A DNA stretch of 64,000 nucleotides, from the NCBI GenBank assembly GCA_900314635.1, contig OMVY01000002.1, forward strand, positions 61,881 through 125,880, given 5' to 3'. Each line of letters begins with the position of its first letter. Position 1 is the stretch's first letter. Both the position numbers and the translations under genes were made by a program. Under the pieces are notes generated by a model, which was not told the origin of the DNA, did not search any database, and worked only from the letters and a program-made list of their open reading frames with translations. The DNA is from an uncultured Methanobrevibacter sp. (lineage in GTDB: Archaea > Methanobacteriota > Methanobacteria > Methanobacteriales > Methanobacteriaceae). Positions 46,782 through 55,800 of the stretch are shown here, in pieces.

Positions 46782-47852
46782 ATGAGCATATTCAATGAAG
46801 AACCTTTTTTAATAGCTGAAATTGGCGTAAACTATTATGATATTGCAAAAAAAGAAGGCATTTCCAATATGGAAGCTGCCAAATTAATGGTTAAAGAGGC
46901 TAAGGATGCAGGATGCGATGCAGTGAAATTCCAATCATACAAAGCAGACACAATAGCTTCTAAAAACTCTCCTGCATACTGGGATACAAATGAAGAACCT
47001 ACAACCTCCCAATACGAATTATTCAAGAAATTCGACTCCTTTGGAGAAGAGGAATACAAGGAAATAGCAGACTACTGTAAGGAAATCGGAATCCTATTTC
47101 TGTCAACACCTTTTGATTTCGCATCAATAGATTATCTTGACAAATTCATGGACATCTACAAGATATCCTCATCAGATTTGTCAAACATTCCATTTATCCA
47201 GAAAATAGCTCAAAAGGGAAAGCATATAATCATTTCCACAGGCGCTTCCACCCTAGATGAGATTAAACTGGCTATCGACACAATAGAAAATGAAAATGAT
47301 GATTATTTAAACGGCCAAGCGGAAATAGGAATCATGCACTGCGTTTTGTCTTATCCAACCGACAACAGCGATGCAAATCTCTTAATGATTAAAAACCTGA
47401 AGGATCTCTATCCAAACTATGACATAGGATATTCAGACCATACTAAACCTGATGAAAACATGCTCATTCTAACTACTGCTTATCTTTATGGAGCAACTAT
47501 TCTTGAAAAGCATTACACACTCGACAAGACCTTGACTGGAAACGACCATTATCATGCAATGGACCCTGAAGACATCAGGAAATTCAAGGAAAACATCAAG
47601 CTTATTAAAACAATCAACGGCCAGTATGACAAGGTTCCTCTTCCATGCGAAGCTGAATCAAGAAAACAGGCAAGACGCTCAATCATTGCAAAAGTCGATA
47701 TCAAAAAAGGAGAAGCAATCTCAAAGGACATGCTTACCTATAAAAGGCCTGGAACAGGAATCTCTCCAAGCGAAATAGCTAATGTAATTGGCAAAATAGC
47801 TAAAGAGGACATTAAAGAAGATGATTTATTGTCTTATGACGTTTTAGAATAA
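46782..47852 (+). CDS. neuB: NeuB-type nonulosonate synthase with SAF domain
   Basis: 356 residues from ATG 46782 (MSIFNEEPFLIAEIGVNYY), with GGTGAG three bases upstream. The TIM-barrel synthase shows CDAVKFQSYKADT, IYKISSSDLSNIPFI, GYSDHT and EKHYTLDKTLTGNDHYHAMD. The C-terminal antifreeze-like SAF domain is RRSIIAKVDIKKGEAI and RPGTGISPSEI. It condenses phosphoenolpyruvate with an N-acyl hexosamine to a nine-carbon sugar acid, which NeuA then activates. Acceptor type (ManNAc, Pse or Leg precursor) is not visible. Its 3' end is copied twice downstream. Confidence 0.92.
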   Translation: MSIFNEEPFLIAEIGVNYYDIAKKEGISNMEAAKLMVKEAKDAGCDAVKFQSYKADTIASKNSPAYWDTNEEPTTSQYELFKKFDSFGEEEYKEIADYCKEIGILFLSTPFDFASIDYLDKFMDIYKISSSDLSNIPFIQKIAQKGKHIIISTGASTLDEIKLAIDTIENENDDYLNGQAEIGIMHCVLSYPTDNSDANLLMIKNLKDLYPNYDIGYSDHTKPDENMLILTTAYLYGATILEKHYTLDKTLTGNDHYHAMDPEDIRKFKENIKLIKTINGQYDKVPLPCEAESRKQARRSIIAKVDIKKGEAISKDMLTYKRPGTGISPSEIANVIGKIAKEDIKEDDLLSYDVLE

Positions 47853-47923
47853 ATTAAGATGATTTATTGTCTTATGACGTTAGAATAAATTCATGCAATT
47901 TAAGATGATTTATTGTCTTATGA
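47818..47923. repeat. neuB 3' end present three times
   Basis: AAGATGATTTATTGTCTTAT plus GA occurs identically at 47818-47839 (inside the last neuB codons), 47856-47877 and 47902-47923. The second copy also carries ACGTTAGAATAAATT like the gene end. Only the first is within the coding frame. Confidence 0.75.
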
Positions 47924-47994
47924 AGTTTACATGCAAAATCAAAAACCCTATTTGTTTTTTACTATTCACTCATTAAAAAAATAAGAATGATACC

Positions 47995-49440
47995 ATGACA
48001 TTTACTGTAAAGGAAATCTGCGAGAGGATCTGGGAACTGGAAGAGAGATATGAACTCAACCACATGGAAATCCAAGGAACTTATCCATGGCTGATTATAA
48101 GGATGTATGTCTATTACGAGATAACAAGAAAGACCCAGGTATTCGAATCATCCCAGCAGGCCAGCCTTTCCTTATTTGATAAAGTCAAATCATTCACCCC
48201 ATTCATTAAAAACAGCCTCCTGAATAATCCTTTTAGCGGAGGCAAATGTGATGTTCTCATATTCGACCATCCGAGAAAAGTGATTTTCCAAAATGAATAT
48301 AAGGACATCTACAGTTATTTTCTGCCTCAAACTCTCAAAGAAAATGGAAAGAGTTTTGAAATAGTTGAATCTCCTTATTTAAACAAGCATTTCACTAGCA
48401 AAAGTTATCAGAAGAAAAACAATGTGAGATTTAATGATAGAATTCTTCTTGGATCATTTATCAACAAAAGCCGAAATCGTGGCAAGGTTCCATTTACAGA
48501 AGATGAGAAAAGCAGGATAGATCTTTTGAAAAAGGAGCTTGAAACTGCATTTTCCATTGAAATCGACTTGTTTAGAATAATCGAGGACCATATCCTCAAC
48601 TTCAAATATGATTACGAGAAATATCTTGAACTTTTAGAGAAGAAACAGCCAAAACAGGTATTTCTTGTTGTTGCCTATGAAAACAAGGCATTGGTTAGCG
48701 CCTGCCATGAAAAGAACATCGAAGTCATAGAACTTCAGCATGGAACCATCAGTCCATACCATTTAGGATACAGTTATCCAAAAGAAACATGTAAAAAAGA
48801 TGGAAAGTATAAGGAAATTGAATATTTCCCCGATAAAATACTAAGTTTCGGTGATTACTGGCAGAATGCTTGTCCGTTTCCAATAGAAAAAGATAACATA
48901 ATTTCCATGGGCTATCCATACTTTAATGAAAGCTCATTGGAATTCATGAAAATAGATAAGAATCACAATCAGATCATATTCATATCCCAGGGAGTTATCG
49001 GCAAGTATCTGTCTAAATTCGCATATGAAACAGCACGAAATCTGGAGGATTACAAAATCATATACAAACTCCACCCCGGCGAATATGCAACATGGAGAGA
49101 GAACTACGAATCTTTGGTAAAAGCTGAAAAAATGGATAATTTTAAAGTCATTGACAAAAGCGAGCCTCCATTGTATGAATTATTTGCAAAAAGCGAATAT
49201 CAAGTTGGAGCATTTTCAACAGCTATTTACGAAGGCTTGAGCTTCAACTGCAAAACATTCATCATAGATGCTCCGGGAATCGAGTATTTAGACGCCCTTT
49301 TTGATAAAGGCATTGTATTGAAAGTGGATGACAGCGATGATATGATAGAAAAGATGAAAGATTCCAATTTAGCGGAGTATGACAAGAATTATATCTTCAA
49401 ACCTTATGATAAAAGCGTTTTTGATAAGATTTTAAAATAA
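47995..49440 (+). CDS. Putative surface-glycan glycosyltransferase (GT-B type)
   Basis: 481 residues, no membrane helix. Two motifs stand out: IELQHGTISPYHLGYSYP near 250 and YKLHPGEYATWRENY near 360. Such HG-T and HPGE motifs occur in polysialyl- and capsule-type transferases (CDP-glycerol/TagF and GT52-like groups). A fold change to YEGLSFNCKTFIIDAPG near the C-terminus fits the GT-B nucleotide site. Placed right after neuA-pseG and neuB, it may transfer the CMP-activated sugar. The exact activity is a guess. Its last codons are duplicated downstream. Confidence 0.65.
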   Translation: MTFTVKEICERIWELEERYELNHMEIQGTYPWLIIRMYVYYEITRKTQVFESSQQASLSLFDKVKSFTPFIKNSLLNNPFSGGKCDVLIFDHPRKVIFQNEYKDIYSYFLPQTLKENGKSFEIVESPYLNKHFTSKSYQKKNNVRFNDRILLGSFINKSRNRGKVPFTEDEKSRIDLLKKELETAFSIEIDLFRIIEDHILNFKYDYEKYLELLEKKQPKQVFLVVAYENKALVSACHEKNIEVIELQHGTISPYHLGYSYPKETCKKDGKYKEIEYFPDKILSFGDYWQNACPFPIEKDNIISMGYPYFNESSLEFMKIDKNHNQIIFISQGVIGKYLSKFAYETARNLEDYKIIYKLHPGEYATWRENYESLVKAEKMDNFKVIDKSEPPLYELFAKSEYQVGAFSTAIYEGLSFNCKTFIIDAPGIEYLDALFDKGIVLKVDDSDDMIEKMKDSNLAEYDKNYIFKPYDKSVFDKILK

Positions 49441-49483
49441 AAAAATACTAAGCGCAATTGATAAGAATTTAAAATAAAAAAAT
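49412..49483. repeat. 3' end of the glycosyltransferase-like gene duplicated
   Basis: TTGATAAGATTTTAAAATAA plus AAAAAT at 49421-49446, covering the last codons and stop, recurs at 49458-49483 with one base change. The preceding AGCG is also shared, giving a period of 37 bases. Confidence 0.65.
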
Positions 49484-49615
49484 TATAAAAATAATTTTAT
49501 TCTAAAATTGAAAATATTTAGAGAATCATTGAGAATACTACAACAATTAAATTAATAAATAATTAAGAATATAAAAAATTTTAGAAAAATAATTCAAATA
49601 ACTAAGTGTGATCAA

Positions 49616-51058
49616 ATGGCAGATTATATCAAATTCATACAAAGAATAGGTCTCGTTGGAATTACAAATATTCTGATCTCACTTAGCAGCCTTATTTTCA
49701 TACCAGTAATTACAAAATCATTTACAACTGCAGAATACGGCATGTGGGCACAAGTAAACACAACAATAGCCCTTGTGCCGAACATAGCAAATCTGGGACT
49801 TCCATTTACAATGGTGAGGTTCCTTTCAGCCGAGCATGACAAGGCAAGAATCAGGGAATCATTCTATCCAATGATGAGCGTGACATTGATTTCAACACTC
49901 ATCATCTGCGGACTATTCATCCTGTTTGGAGGACAGATAGCAGATGCGCTTTTTAATGGAAGCATGCAGGTTCTCTATATTACTACCGCAATATCCTTTT
50001 TTGCCTGTTTAAACCTGATGCTTATCTCATACTTCAGAACCTTCCAGCAAATGAAGAGATACTCACTTTTCCTCGTATTGCAAAGCTATATCGGGGTTTT
50101 TGTAAGCATATACCTGACCTATGCGGGATATAATATAGAAACAGTGGTCCTCGGACTTTTAACCGGATATGTTTCAGTATTCATAATGATGGCATTCATC
50201 ATTGTCAGATACCTCGGCTTCGGACCGGTTAAATGGAGCAATCTCAAAGAGCAGCTGGATTTTGCCATACCTACCATTCCAAGCAATGTATCATCATGGG
50301 TTGTTGATTCAAGCGACAAGTATGTGATTGGAATTATAGCAGGATCTGTTGCAGTAGGATGCTACTCACCAGGATATGCTCTAGGAAGCATTCTTTTAAT
50401 GTTTCTCTCACCATTTGCAGTTCTCCTTCCTGCTGTTCTGCCGGAGCATTATGAAAAAGGAGAAATAGACCAGGTTGACACTTATCTTGGCTATTCGATG
50501 AAATACTACCTTCTTTTAACTGTTCCTGCAGCAGTTGGAATGAGCGTGCTTTCAAAACCTCTGCTGTATGTCATAACAACTCCTGAAATAGCACTTGGAG
50601 GTTATATGATTACTCCATTTGTCTGCCTGGGGGCATTGTTTATGGGAATGTATGGAATAACCAACAACATACTCATTCTTGAGAAGAATACCAGGGTACT
50701 TGGAAAGCTCTGGATAATAGTGGCTGTTGCAAACATAGCCCTTAACATATTGATGGTTCCTTATCTCGGAATTTTAGGAGCCGCTCTTGCCACATTGTTC
50801 TGTTATGTCCTGGCATTTGTCGTGACAGCTCATGAAAGCAAGAAGACAATGAGACTGCCGTTTAACATGAAAGAAGTTTTAAAAATATCTGTTTCATCAA
50901 TAATCATGGGTGCAGTGGTTTATATGATGAATGCAAATGATATCCTAAGCATTTTAATAGCTGTAGCAGTTGGAGTGATTGTTTACTTTGCCTGCATATT
51001 CCTATTTAAGGGAATTAGTAAAAAAGAAATAGAGATATTTAAAGGGTTGATCCAATAA
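49616..51058 (+). CDS. Wzx-like polysaccharide/oligosaccharide flippase
   Basis: 480 residues with about 12-14 membrane helices. The opening LVGITNILISLSSLIFIPVI and the middle PTIPSNVSSWVVDSSDKYVI are typical of the MOP-superfamily flippases. It should move lipid-linked glycan units across the membrane. GTGAT lies three bases before the ATG. It closes the nonulosonate unit on the plus strand, 175 bases after the glycosyltransferase-like gene. Confidence 0.9.
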   Translation: MADYIKFIQRIGLVGITNILISLSSLIFIPVITKSFTTAEYGMWAQVNTTIALVPNIANLGLPFTMVRFLSAEHDKARIRESFYPMMSVTLISTLIICGLFILFGGQIADALFNGSMQVLYITTAISFFACLNLMLISYFRTFQQMKRYSLFLVLQSYIGVFVSIYLTYAGYNIETVVLGLLTGYVSVFIMMAFIIVRYLGFGPVKWSNLKEQLDFAIPTIPSNVSSWVVDSSDKYVIGIIAGSVAVGCYSPGYALGSILLMFLSPFAVLLPAVLPEHYEKGEIDQVDTYLGYSMKYYLLLTVPAAVGMSVLSKPLLYVITTPEIALGGYMITPFVCLGALFMGMYGITNNILILEKNTRVLGKLWIIVAVANIALNILMVPYLGILGAALATLFCYVLAFVVTAHESKKTMRLPFNMKEVLKISVSSIIMGAVVYMMNANDILSILIAVAVGVIVYFACIFLFKGISKKEIEIFKGLIQ

Positions 51059-51178
51059 TTTATCTCGATAAAAAGATTGCACTAGTAACTGCTTTCAAGC
51101 TTATAGAACTTTTAAGATTTAATTTGAAAAAAATATCCATAGATTTAAATTTAAAAAAAATAGAATCAATAGGCGGAA

Positions 51179-51685
51179 CTAATGAAATCTGCCTTCTTTT
51201 TTTAGCTTTTCATAATGTTCAGCATTTCTGTACTTGAATACCTTAGCAGGATGGCCTCCTGCAATTCCATACTTCGGAATCTCTCCGACAACCACAGAGC
51301 CTGCTTGAATAATGGCTCCTTCGCCAATATGAGCTCCTGGCAGTATTATAACACGATTTCCAAGCCATACATTGTCTTCAATGACAATATCCTTAGATAT
51401 GACAGTTGAATCATAAGGAACAGCCTCCCCCTCGAAGTTATGACTGTCTGTAATCATCATGCATTCTATTCCAGAGTGGAAATTGTCTCCAATAATTACC
51501 TGAGCGCTGCCTTGAATCTTCATGCCATTGAAATTCACATTATCTCCCAAAACAGTGCCGGGGCTTACATAAGAATAATTATTAACAGTCAAATCCCTTC
51601 CCACGGATTTAGCTGTTCTTTTTACTCTGAATGTATAATAAGATCGCTTTATGCCTTTAAAAAAATTAAAAATCTTGGAAATCAT
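51179..51685 (-). CDS. Hexapeptide-repeat acyltransferase
   Basis: 168 residues. A left-handed beta-helix is shown by repeats such as VSPGTVLGDNVNFNGMKIQG and VIEDNVWLGNRVIILPGAHI, then EGAIIQAGSVVVGEIPKYGI and AGGHPAKVFKYRN. This is the CatB/maltose-acetyltransferase-like group. It probably acetylates a surface sugar, given the neighbours. GGTG five bases before the ATG. It converges on the flippase gene. Confidence 0.88.
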   Translation of the reverse strand: MISKIFNFFKGIKRSYYTFRVKRTAKSVGRDLTVNNYSYVSPGTVLGDNVNFNGMKIQGSAQVIIGDNFHSGIECMMITDSHNFEGEAVPYDSTVISKDIVIEDNVWLGNRVIILPGAHIGEGAIIQAGSVVVGEIPKYGIAGGHPAKVFKYRNAEHYEKLKKEGRFH

Positions 51686-51751
51686 AAATACACCTAAATA
51701 AAAAAAAGAAAAATAAGTTTAATCAATCGATTAAACCTTGAATTATGTTCC

Positions 51752-53065
51752 CTAACCGGAACAGTTAGCTGAATAGTGAGATAACAGCAATGCTATTTTT
51801 TCAATGGTCTGCTCGTCAAGTCTTCTTTGACCGTAGATTATTTTATGGAACAATTCATCCATGAACAAGTCCTCATTAGTTAAAATAACATTTAAAATAG
51901 CCAAATCATTATTAATAAAACCAAGAAGAGGCTCTATGTAGATTCCACTCATTCCATTTCTATCAAGGAAAATAGCAAGGTCTTCATTCAATTCCAGAGC
52001 TTTGCGTTTAACTTTGCTGTTATGGACAAAATGAATCTCCTCATTGCCGAATTGGAACCTTGTCTGATGGTCATCATAACCGTCTTGAAGTTCCAAAGTA
52101 TTCTTCTTATCAATGTAATCCTGAATGGAAGCTGAATCATTTACCATGCTGTCGGTTTCATTATCAGATTTTATCTTATTCTTGTATTCAGCAGGGTCAT
52201 ATCTTTTTGATATGATAGTGAATATACCTGTAGGACCTACAACTACATGATTGATAGCATCCTTAGATCCAGGCGGCTGAACTCCATAGAATACATAGAA
52301 AATCGGAGGAAGAGTCAATAATTTCTCACGTATGATTCTTCCACGGTTCACATAGCTCTTATAGCTGTATCTCAGATAAAGACCAATTATAAGCAGCAGA
52401 ATACCGACTGCAACAACAGCCAGAATATAAATTAATGAATTGATTGTAAGATAGTAAGCAAGTCCGACAATTGTAAGGAACAAACCTGCAATAATCAGTA
52501 TGTCTCCTGAAGCGGATTTTTTAGGCTCGTAGTTTCTATTTGGCATAGCCATTGTCTGAACCATCTCAGGACTTACCAGACTTTTGGAATCATCGTTTTT
52601 GAGATTTTCTCCTTTCTTGATTAAATTACGGATGGAACGATTGGAGAATTGACCCTCCAAGCCATTCAGGTATTCTTCTTTAAGAATATCCATCAGAGCA
52701 TTGTAATAATTTAATCTTGCAACCTTGTATGCTTCGTATTCTTCTGTGCTGTCAAAGACAAGTTGATTCTTGCCTTTTTCATATTTTTCTTTATCTTCCT
52801 TGGACAAGGTTTTTCTAGTTAAGGTTTGAACAGGAGCAGAGCCTTCAGGCATGTTTGAAACATCCACAAGATCTGATTCATCATCAACAACCTGAGGATT
52901 GTCATTGAAGCTATTGAATTGGAAACCCGCACTCACATTAGGAGAAGTGCGCTCGCGCCTCCTGTTTTCAGCATGGATAGGAATAATCTCATCTATGCCT
53001 GCAAAATTATCGTCTGCTATTTGATCATGGGCTGAAAAGTCATCCACATAATATCCCTCATCCAT
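51752..53065 (-). CDS. IIPIHAE-motif membrane protein, C-terminal part of a frameshifted gene
   Basis: 437 residues as an independent frame, but the frame is open upstream without stop into the 30-bp repeats and joins the reading of the next ORF if a 5-nt duplication at about 53264 is removed. Features: IDEIIPIHAENRRRE near the start, a helical region (YEAYKVARLNYYNALMDILK), two membrane helices near 191-230, then a NERD-like nuclease-related segment (FYVFYGVQPPGSKDAINHVV, VVGPTGIFTIISKRYDP). No ribosome site is evident before the ATG at 53065, so on its own this part may not be translated. Function unknown. Confidence 0.7.
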   Translation of the reverse strand: MDEGYYVDDFSAHDQIADDNFAGIDEIIPIHAENRRRERTSPNVSAGFQFNSFNDNPQVVDDESDLVDVSNMPEGSAPVQTLTRKTLSKEDKEKYEKGKNQLVFDSTEEYEAYKVARLNYYNALMDILKEEYLNGLEGQFSNRSIRNLIKKGENLKNDDSKSLVSPEMVQTMAMPNRNYEPKKSASGDILIIAGLFLTIVGLAYYLTINSLIYILAVVAVGILLLIIGLYLRYSYKSYVNRGRIIREKLLTLPPIFYVFYGVQPPGSKDAINHVVVGPTGIFTIISKRYDPAEYKNKIKSDNETDSMVNDSASIQDYIDKKNTLELQDGYDDHQTRFQFGNEEIHFVHNSKVKRKALELNEDLAIFLDRNGMSGIYIEPLLGFINNDLAILNVILTNEDLFMDELFHKIIYGQRRLDEQTIEKIALLLSHYSANCSG

Positions 53066-53133
53066 TGGAATGATATCTTCAGCATCGATTTCATAATCAA
53101 CTTCAGGGTATGTTTCGCTGTAAGGTTCATTTT

Positions 53134-53946
53134 CTATATAGGAATCCCCATTATCAAAGTCATCAATATATGAATACTCATCAGGAACATCTTCAACATA
53201 TGAATACTCATCAGGAACATCTTCAACATATGAATACTCATCAGGAACATCTTCAACATATGAATAGAATACTCATCAGGAACATCTTCAACATATGAAT
53301 ACTCATCAGGAACGTCTTCAATATGTGGATCTTCTCGGTAGGTATCCATATCATATGAGGATTCTGCATTGTCTTCTGCATGAATAGGAATTATTTCATC
53401 AAGACCTGATTCAACAGGAGCTGCCTCATCAACATAAGAAAAATCATCCACCAAATCAGACCCTTCAGCATGAACAGGAATTATATCATCATCAGAACCA
53501 GAATCATACTCCACATATGACTCATCGGCGTGAATCGGAATTATATCCTCATCGCTATCTTCAAAATAGCTTTCCATGGGAACTTCTTCCACATCTTCTG
53601 CTTGATAGCCGTTATCATATGCAATCTCTTCAGATTCCCTTATAACTTGGGTATCATCAGTTACATAATCCAGAGGACCTCCGCAACTTGTACATTCGAA
53701 TTCGCTAACGTCATCCTCGGCGTCAAGCTGATATTTCAAACCGCAGTCTTTGCAAAAAACGAGTACAGAGTTAGGATCTATTTCATAAGTATCATAATCA
53801 TAACCATAGTCTGATTCATGATCATCTGGAAAACTTTCAACTTCCTCCAGGATTCCAGCACAAACAGAACATTCAAATGCATTGATATCATCAGCATCAT
53901 CTAATTGATATTTCGCACCACAGTTCTGACACATTACTACTTTCAT
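53134..53946 (-). CDS. IIPIHAE-motif zinc-ribbon protein, N-terminal part of a frameshifted gene
   Basis: 270 residues as annotated, but the last 40 or so (IHMLKMFLMSIHMLKMFL) are the repeat read out of frame. Two zinc ribbons open the protein: CQNCGAKYQLDDADD with CSVC, and CKDCGLKYQLDAEDD with CTSC. An acidic region follows with DEDIIPIHADES, DDDIIPVHAEGS and LDEIIPIHAEDN. Then come ten-residue repeats DVPDEYSYVE. Joined to the downstream ORF it would give about 729 residues. Presumably an inner-membrane-associated scaffold; role unknown. Confidence 0.72.
   Translation of the reverse strand: MKVVMCQNCGAKYQLDDADDINAFECSVCAGILEEVESFPDDHESDYGYDYDTYEIDPNSVLVFCKDCGLKYQLDAEDDVSEFECTSCGGPLDYVTDDTQVIRESEEIAYDNGYQAEDVEEVPMESYFEDSDEDIIPIHADESYVEYDSGSDDDIIPVHAEGSDLVDDFSYVDEAAPVESGLDEIIPIHAEDNAESSYDMDTYREDPHIEDVPDEYSYVEDVPDEYSIHMLKMFLMSIHMLKMFLMSIHMLKMFLMSIHILMTLIMGIPI
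53158..53330. repeat. 30-bp coding tandem repeat with a 5-nt duplication
   Basis: About four and a half units with minus-strand sense GATGTTCCTGATGAGTATTC, then ATATGTTGAA, encode DVPDEYSYVE. The unit near 53250-53280 contains an extra TATTC (plus strand GAATAGAATACTC instead of GAATACTC), which shifts the frame. Confidence 0.85.
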
Positions 53947-54462
53947 CTTAATCCCTATTCATAAATTAACTAAATATAAATAATTCCTCAAAAATATTAA
54001 AAAATTTAATATTATACTTATATATTTATCTTATTTAATTTAAATATTACTCATTTTAAGCTAAAAATTATAAAAAATTACTAAAAAATATTCATAGATA
54101 AAATTAAAAAATTTAATTGTATAAAAATTGTTAACAATTAAAAAACAATAGGGATTTAAAAAAATAATGGAAAAAAATCACATAAATAAAAAAATACGAT
54201 GTAAAATTCAAAAAAATTTTGATTACAAGTAAAATTGATAATATCAAATCGGGAAAATGACATTAACATGAAAACTGGAAAAAAATGTGATATTAACAAT
54301 TTACATGTAAGATATTAACATCCAAAATTTTAATAAAAAAAGAAAAGCATCCCCTTAAAATTTTTTCAAAACCACCGGCAAAACTATACTCTTAAGATTT
54401 ATTTCTAAAACATCTGAAATACTATACTCTTAAGATTTCTCTAAATACCAGTGAAAAATAAA
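53947..54462. other. 516-bp gap with a 38-bp repeat
   Basis: ACTATACTCTTAAGATTT occurs at 54383-54400 and 54421-54438, a spacing of 38 bases, just after the end of the GT4 gene. GATATTAACA also recurs at about 54286 and 54312. The rest is A/T-rich; the promoter of the split zinc-ribbon gene should lie near 53950-54030. No coding frame. Confidence 0.45.
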
Positions 54463-55632
54463 TTATATGATGCTTTCATAAATATTGAGAATCTGTTCAT
54501 TGATCATATCCCAGTTATACTTTTCTTGAATTAACCTTCTGCCGTTCATGCCAAATTTCTTTGATAATTCCTCATCAAATAAGACCTCAGCCATTGCATC
54601 CTTCAAGGACATCTTGTCATCATCGCAGGCAAGCCCCACAGAACCATCCACCCAGTCATGAATATGATTGTTTTTAGTAAGAACAAGAGGTTTTCCACAG
54701 GCCATCGCCTCAAGGCCACTTGTTGTAAAAGATTCATACTTTGAAGGCATTACAAACAAGTCGCAGTCAACCAAAGCTTCCTGCTTCTCACTTTTGTACA
54801 ATGGGCCGGTTACAATCACTTTATCAGATAGGTCGCATTCTGCAATTCTCAGATTAAGGGCATCCATGTATCCATCATCAGGACCCACAATAGCTAATTT
54901 AACATCAGACTCGGAATCAGCCAATTCTTTAAAAGCATCGATTAATAAATCAAGACCCTTTATTTCATGAACCCTGCCTATGAAGATTATAAGCTTGTCA
55001 TCTTTGGATATATTGAATTTTTCTCTAAATATTCCCTCTTCCGGCAAATCTGAGTATTCTTCAATGTTTATTCCAAGAGGAACTATTTCAATCCTATCCT
55101 CTTCAACACCCATTTTCAAGTATTGCTCCTTTTCAACTTCGGTTAAAGCAAAGACCTTGGAGGCTCCATGAAGTATCTTGAAGCCGAAAACCTTATCAAA
55201 AATATTCTTCAATCCTTCCTTCTGGAAAAAAGGCAGAACTGAACCATGAGCCTGAACAACATATGGAATGCCGTATCTTCGTGCAAAATAGCATGCTATT
55301 ATCGAAAGAGTCTGCCTGTGCTCATGAACATGGACGACATCGAAGTCCCTTATCTGATTTTTTATTCTAAAAATAGCTCCAATAGGAGTATCAAGCATTG
55401 TAGCAAGCTTGAATCTGTTTGAAATGTTCTTGAAGTAATCAACTTTGATGCCGTCAATATCGACATCATATCGGCTCTCCTCAAACTTCAAGCGTTCCTT
55501 GCATGCATCGCTGCTTATGACTTTTACAGAATTGTCTCTTGCCTGCATCCTTGCAATTTGATAACTTGCATTGACTACGCCTCCAGCAGACAGACAAGGA
55601 TAAAAGAAATGAGCCACATGTAATATTTTCAT
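54463..55632 (-). CDS. GT4-family glycosyltransferase
   Basis: 389 residues. Start MKILHVAHFFYPCLSAGGVV is the GT-B N-terminal domain, and FIGRVHEIKGLDLLIDAF followed by MPSKYESFTTSGLEAMACGK is the donor-site E-x7-E region of GT4. No membrane helix. GGGGA five bases before the ATG. It lies opposite to the flippase group and next to a GT39-like gene, so it likely builds surface or lipid-linked glycans. Donor and acceptor are unknown. Confidence 0.9.
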   Translation of the reverse strand: MKILHVAHFFYPCLSAGGVVNASYQIARMQARDNSVKVISSDACKERLKFEESRYDVDIDGIKVDYFKNISNRFKLATMLDTPIGAIFRIKNQIRDFDVVHVHEHRQTLSIIACYFARRYGIPYVVQAHGSVLPFFQKEGLKNIFDKVFGFKILHGASKVFALTEVEKEQYLKMGVEEDRIEIVPLGINIEEYSDLPEEGIFREKFNISKDDKLIIFIGRVHEIKGLDLLIDAFKELADSESDVKLAIVGPDDGYMDALNLRIAECDLSDKVIVTGPLYKSEKQEALVDCDLFVMPSKYESFTTSGLEAMACGKPLVLTKNNHIHDWVDGSVGLACDDDKMSLKDAMAEVLFDEELSKKFGMNGRRLIQEKYNWDMINEQILNIYESII

Positions 55633-55800
55633 ATAATTCCCCGAGTATTAGATTTCCAGATTGAATTTAATTTTTTAAAATTTATTACAATAATTTATAT
55701 TTAAAGAATAATATAAATATACTCATTAATTTAAAAATCCTTTTAAAATGAATAATTCATAACTATTTTTATTAAAACAAACTAAAATGGAGATTTCTTG

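Noticed and set aside
51059..51178. Open plus-strand frame between flippase and acyltransferase (LVTAFKLIELLRFN)
   Set aside because: It overlaps the flippase end, has no start or ribosome site and runs into antisense of the next gene; probably chance.
53110..53298. Plus-strand frame reading MNTHQEHLQH repeats
   Set aside because: It is the 30-bp repeat of the minus-strand gene read on the other strand, without start signals.
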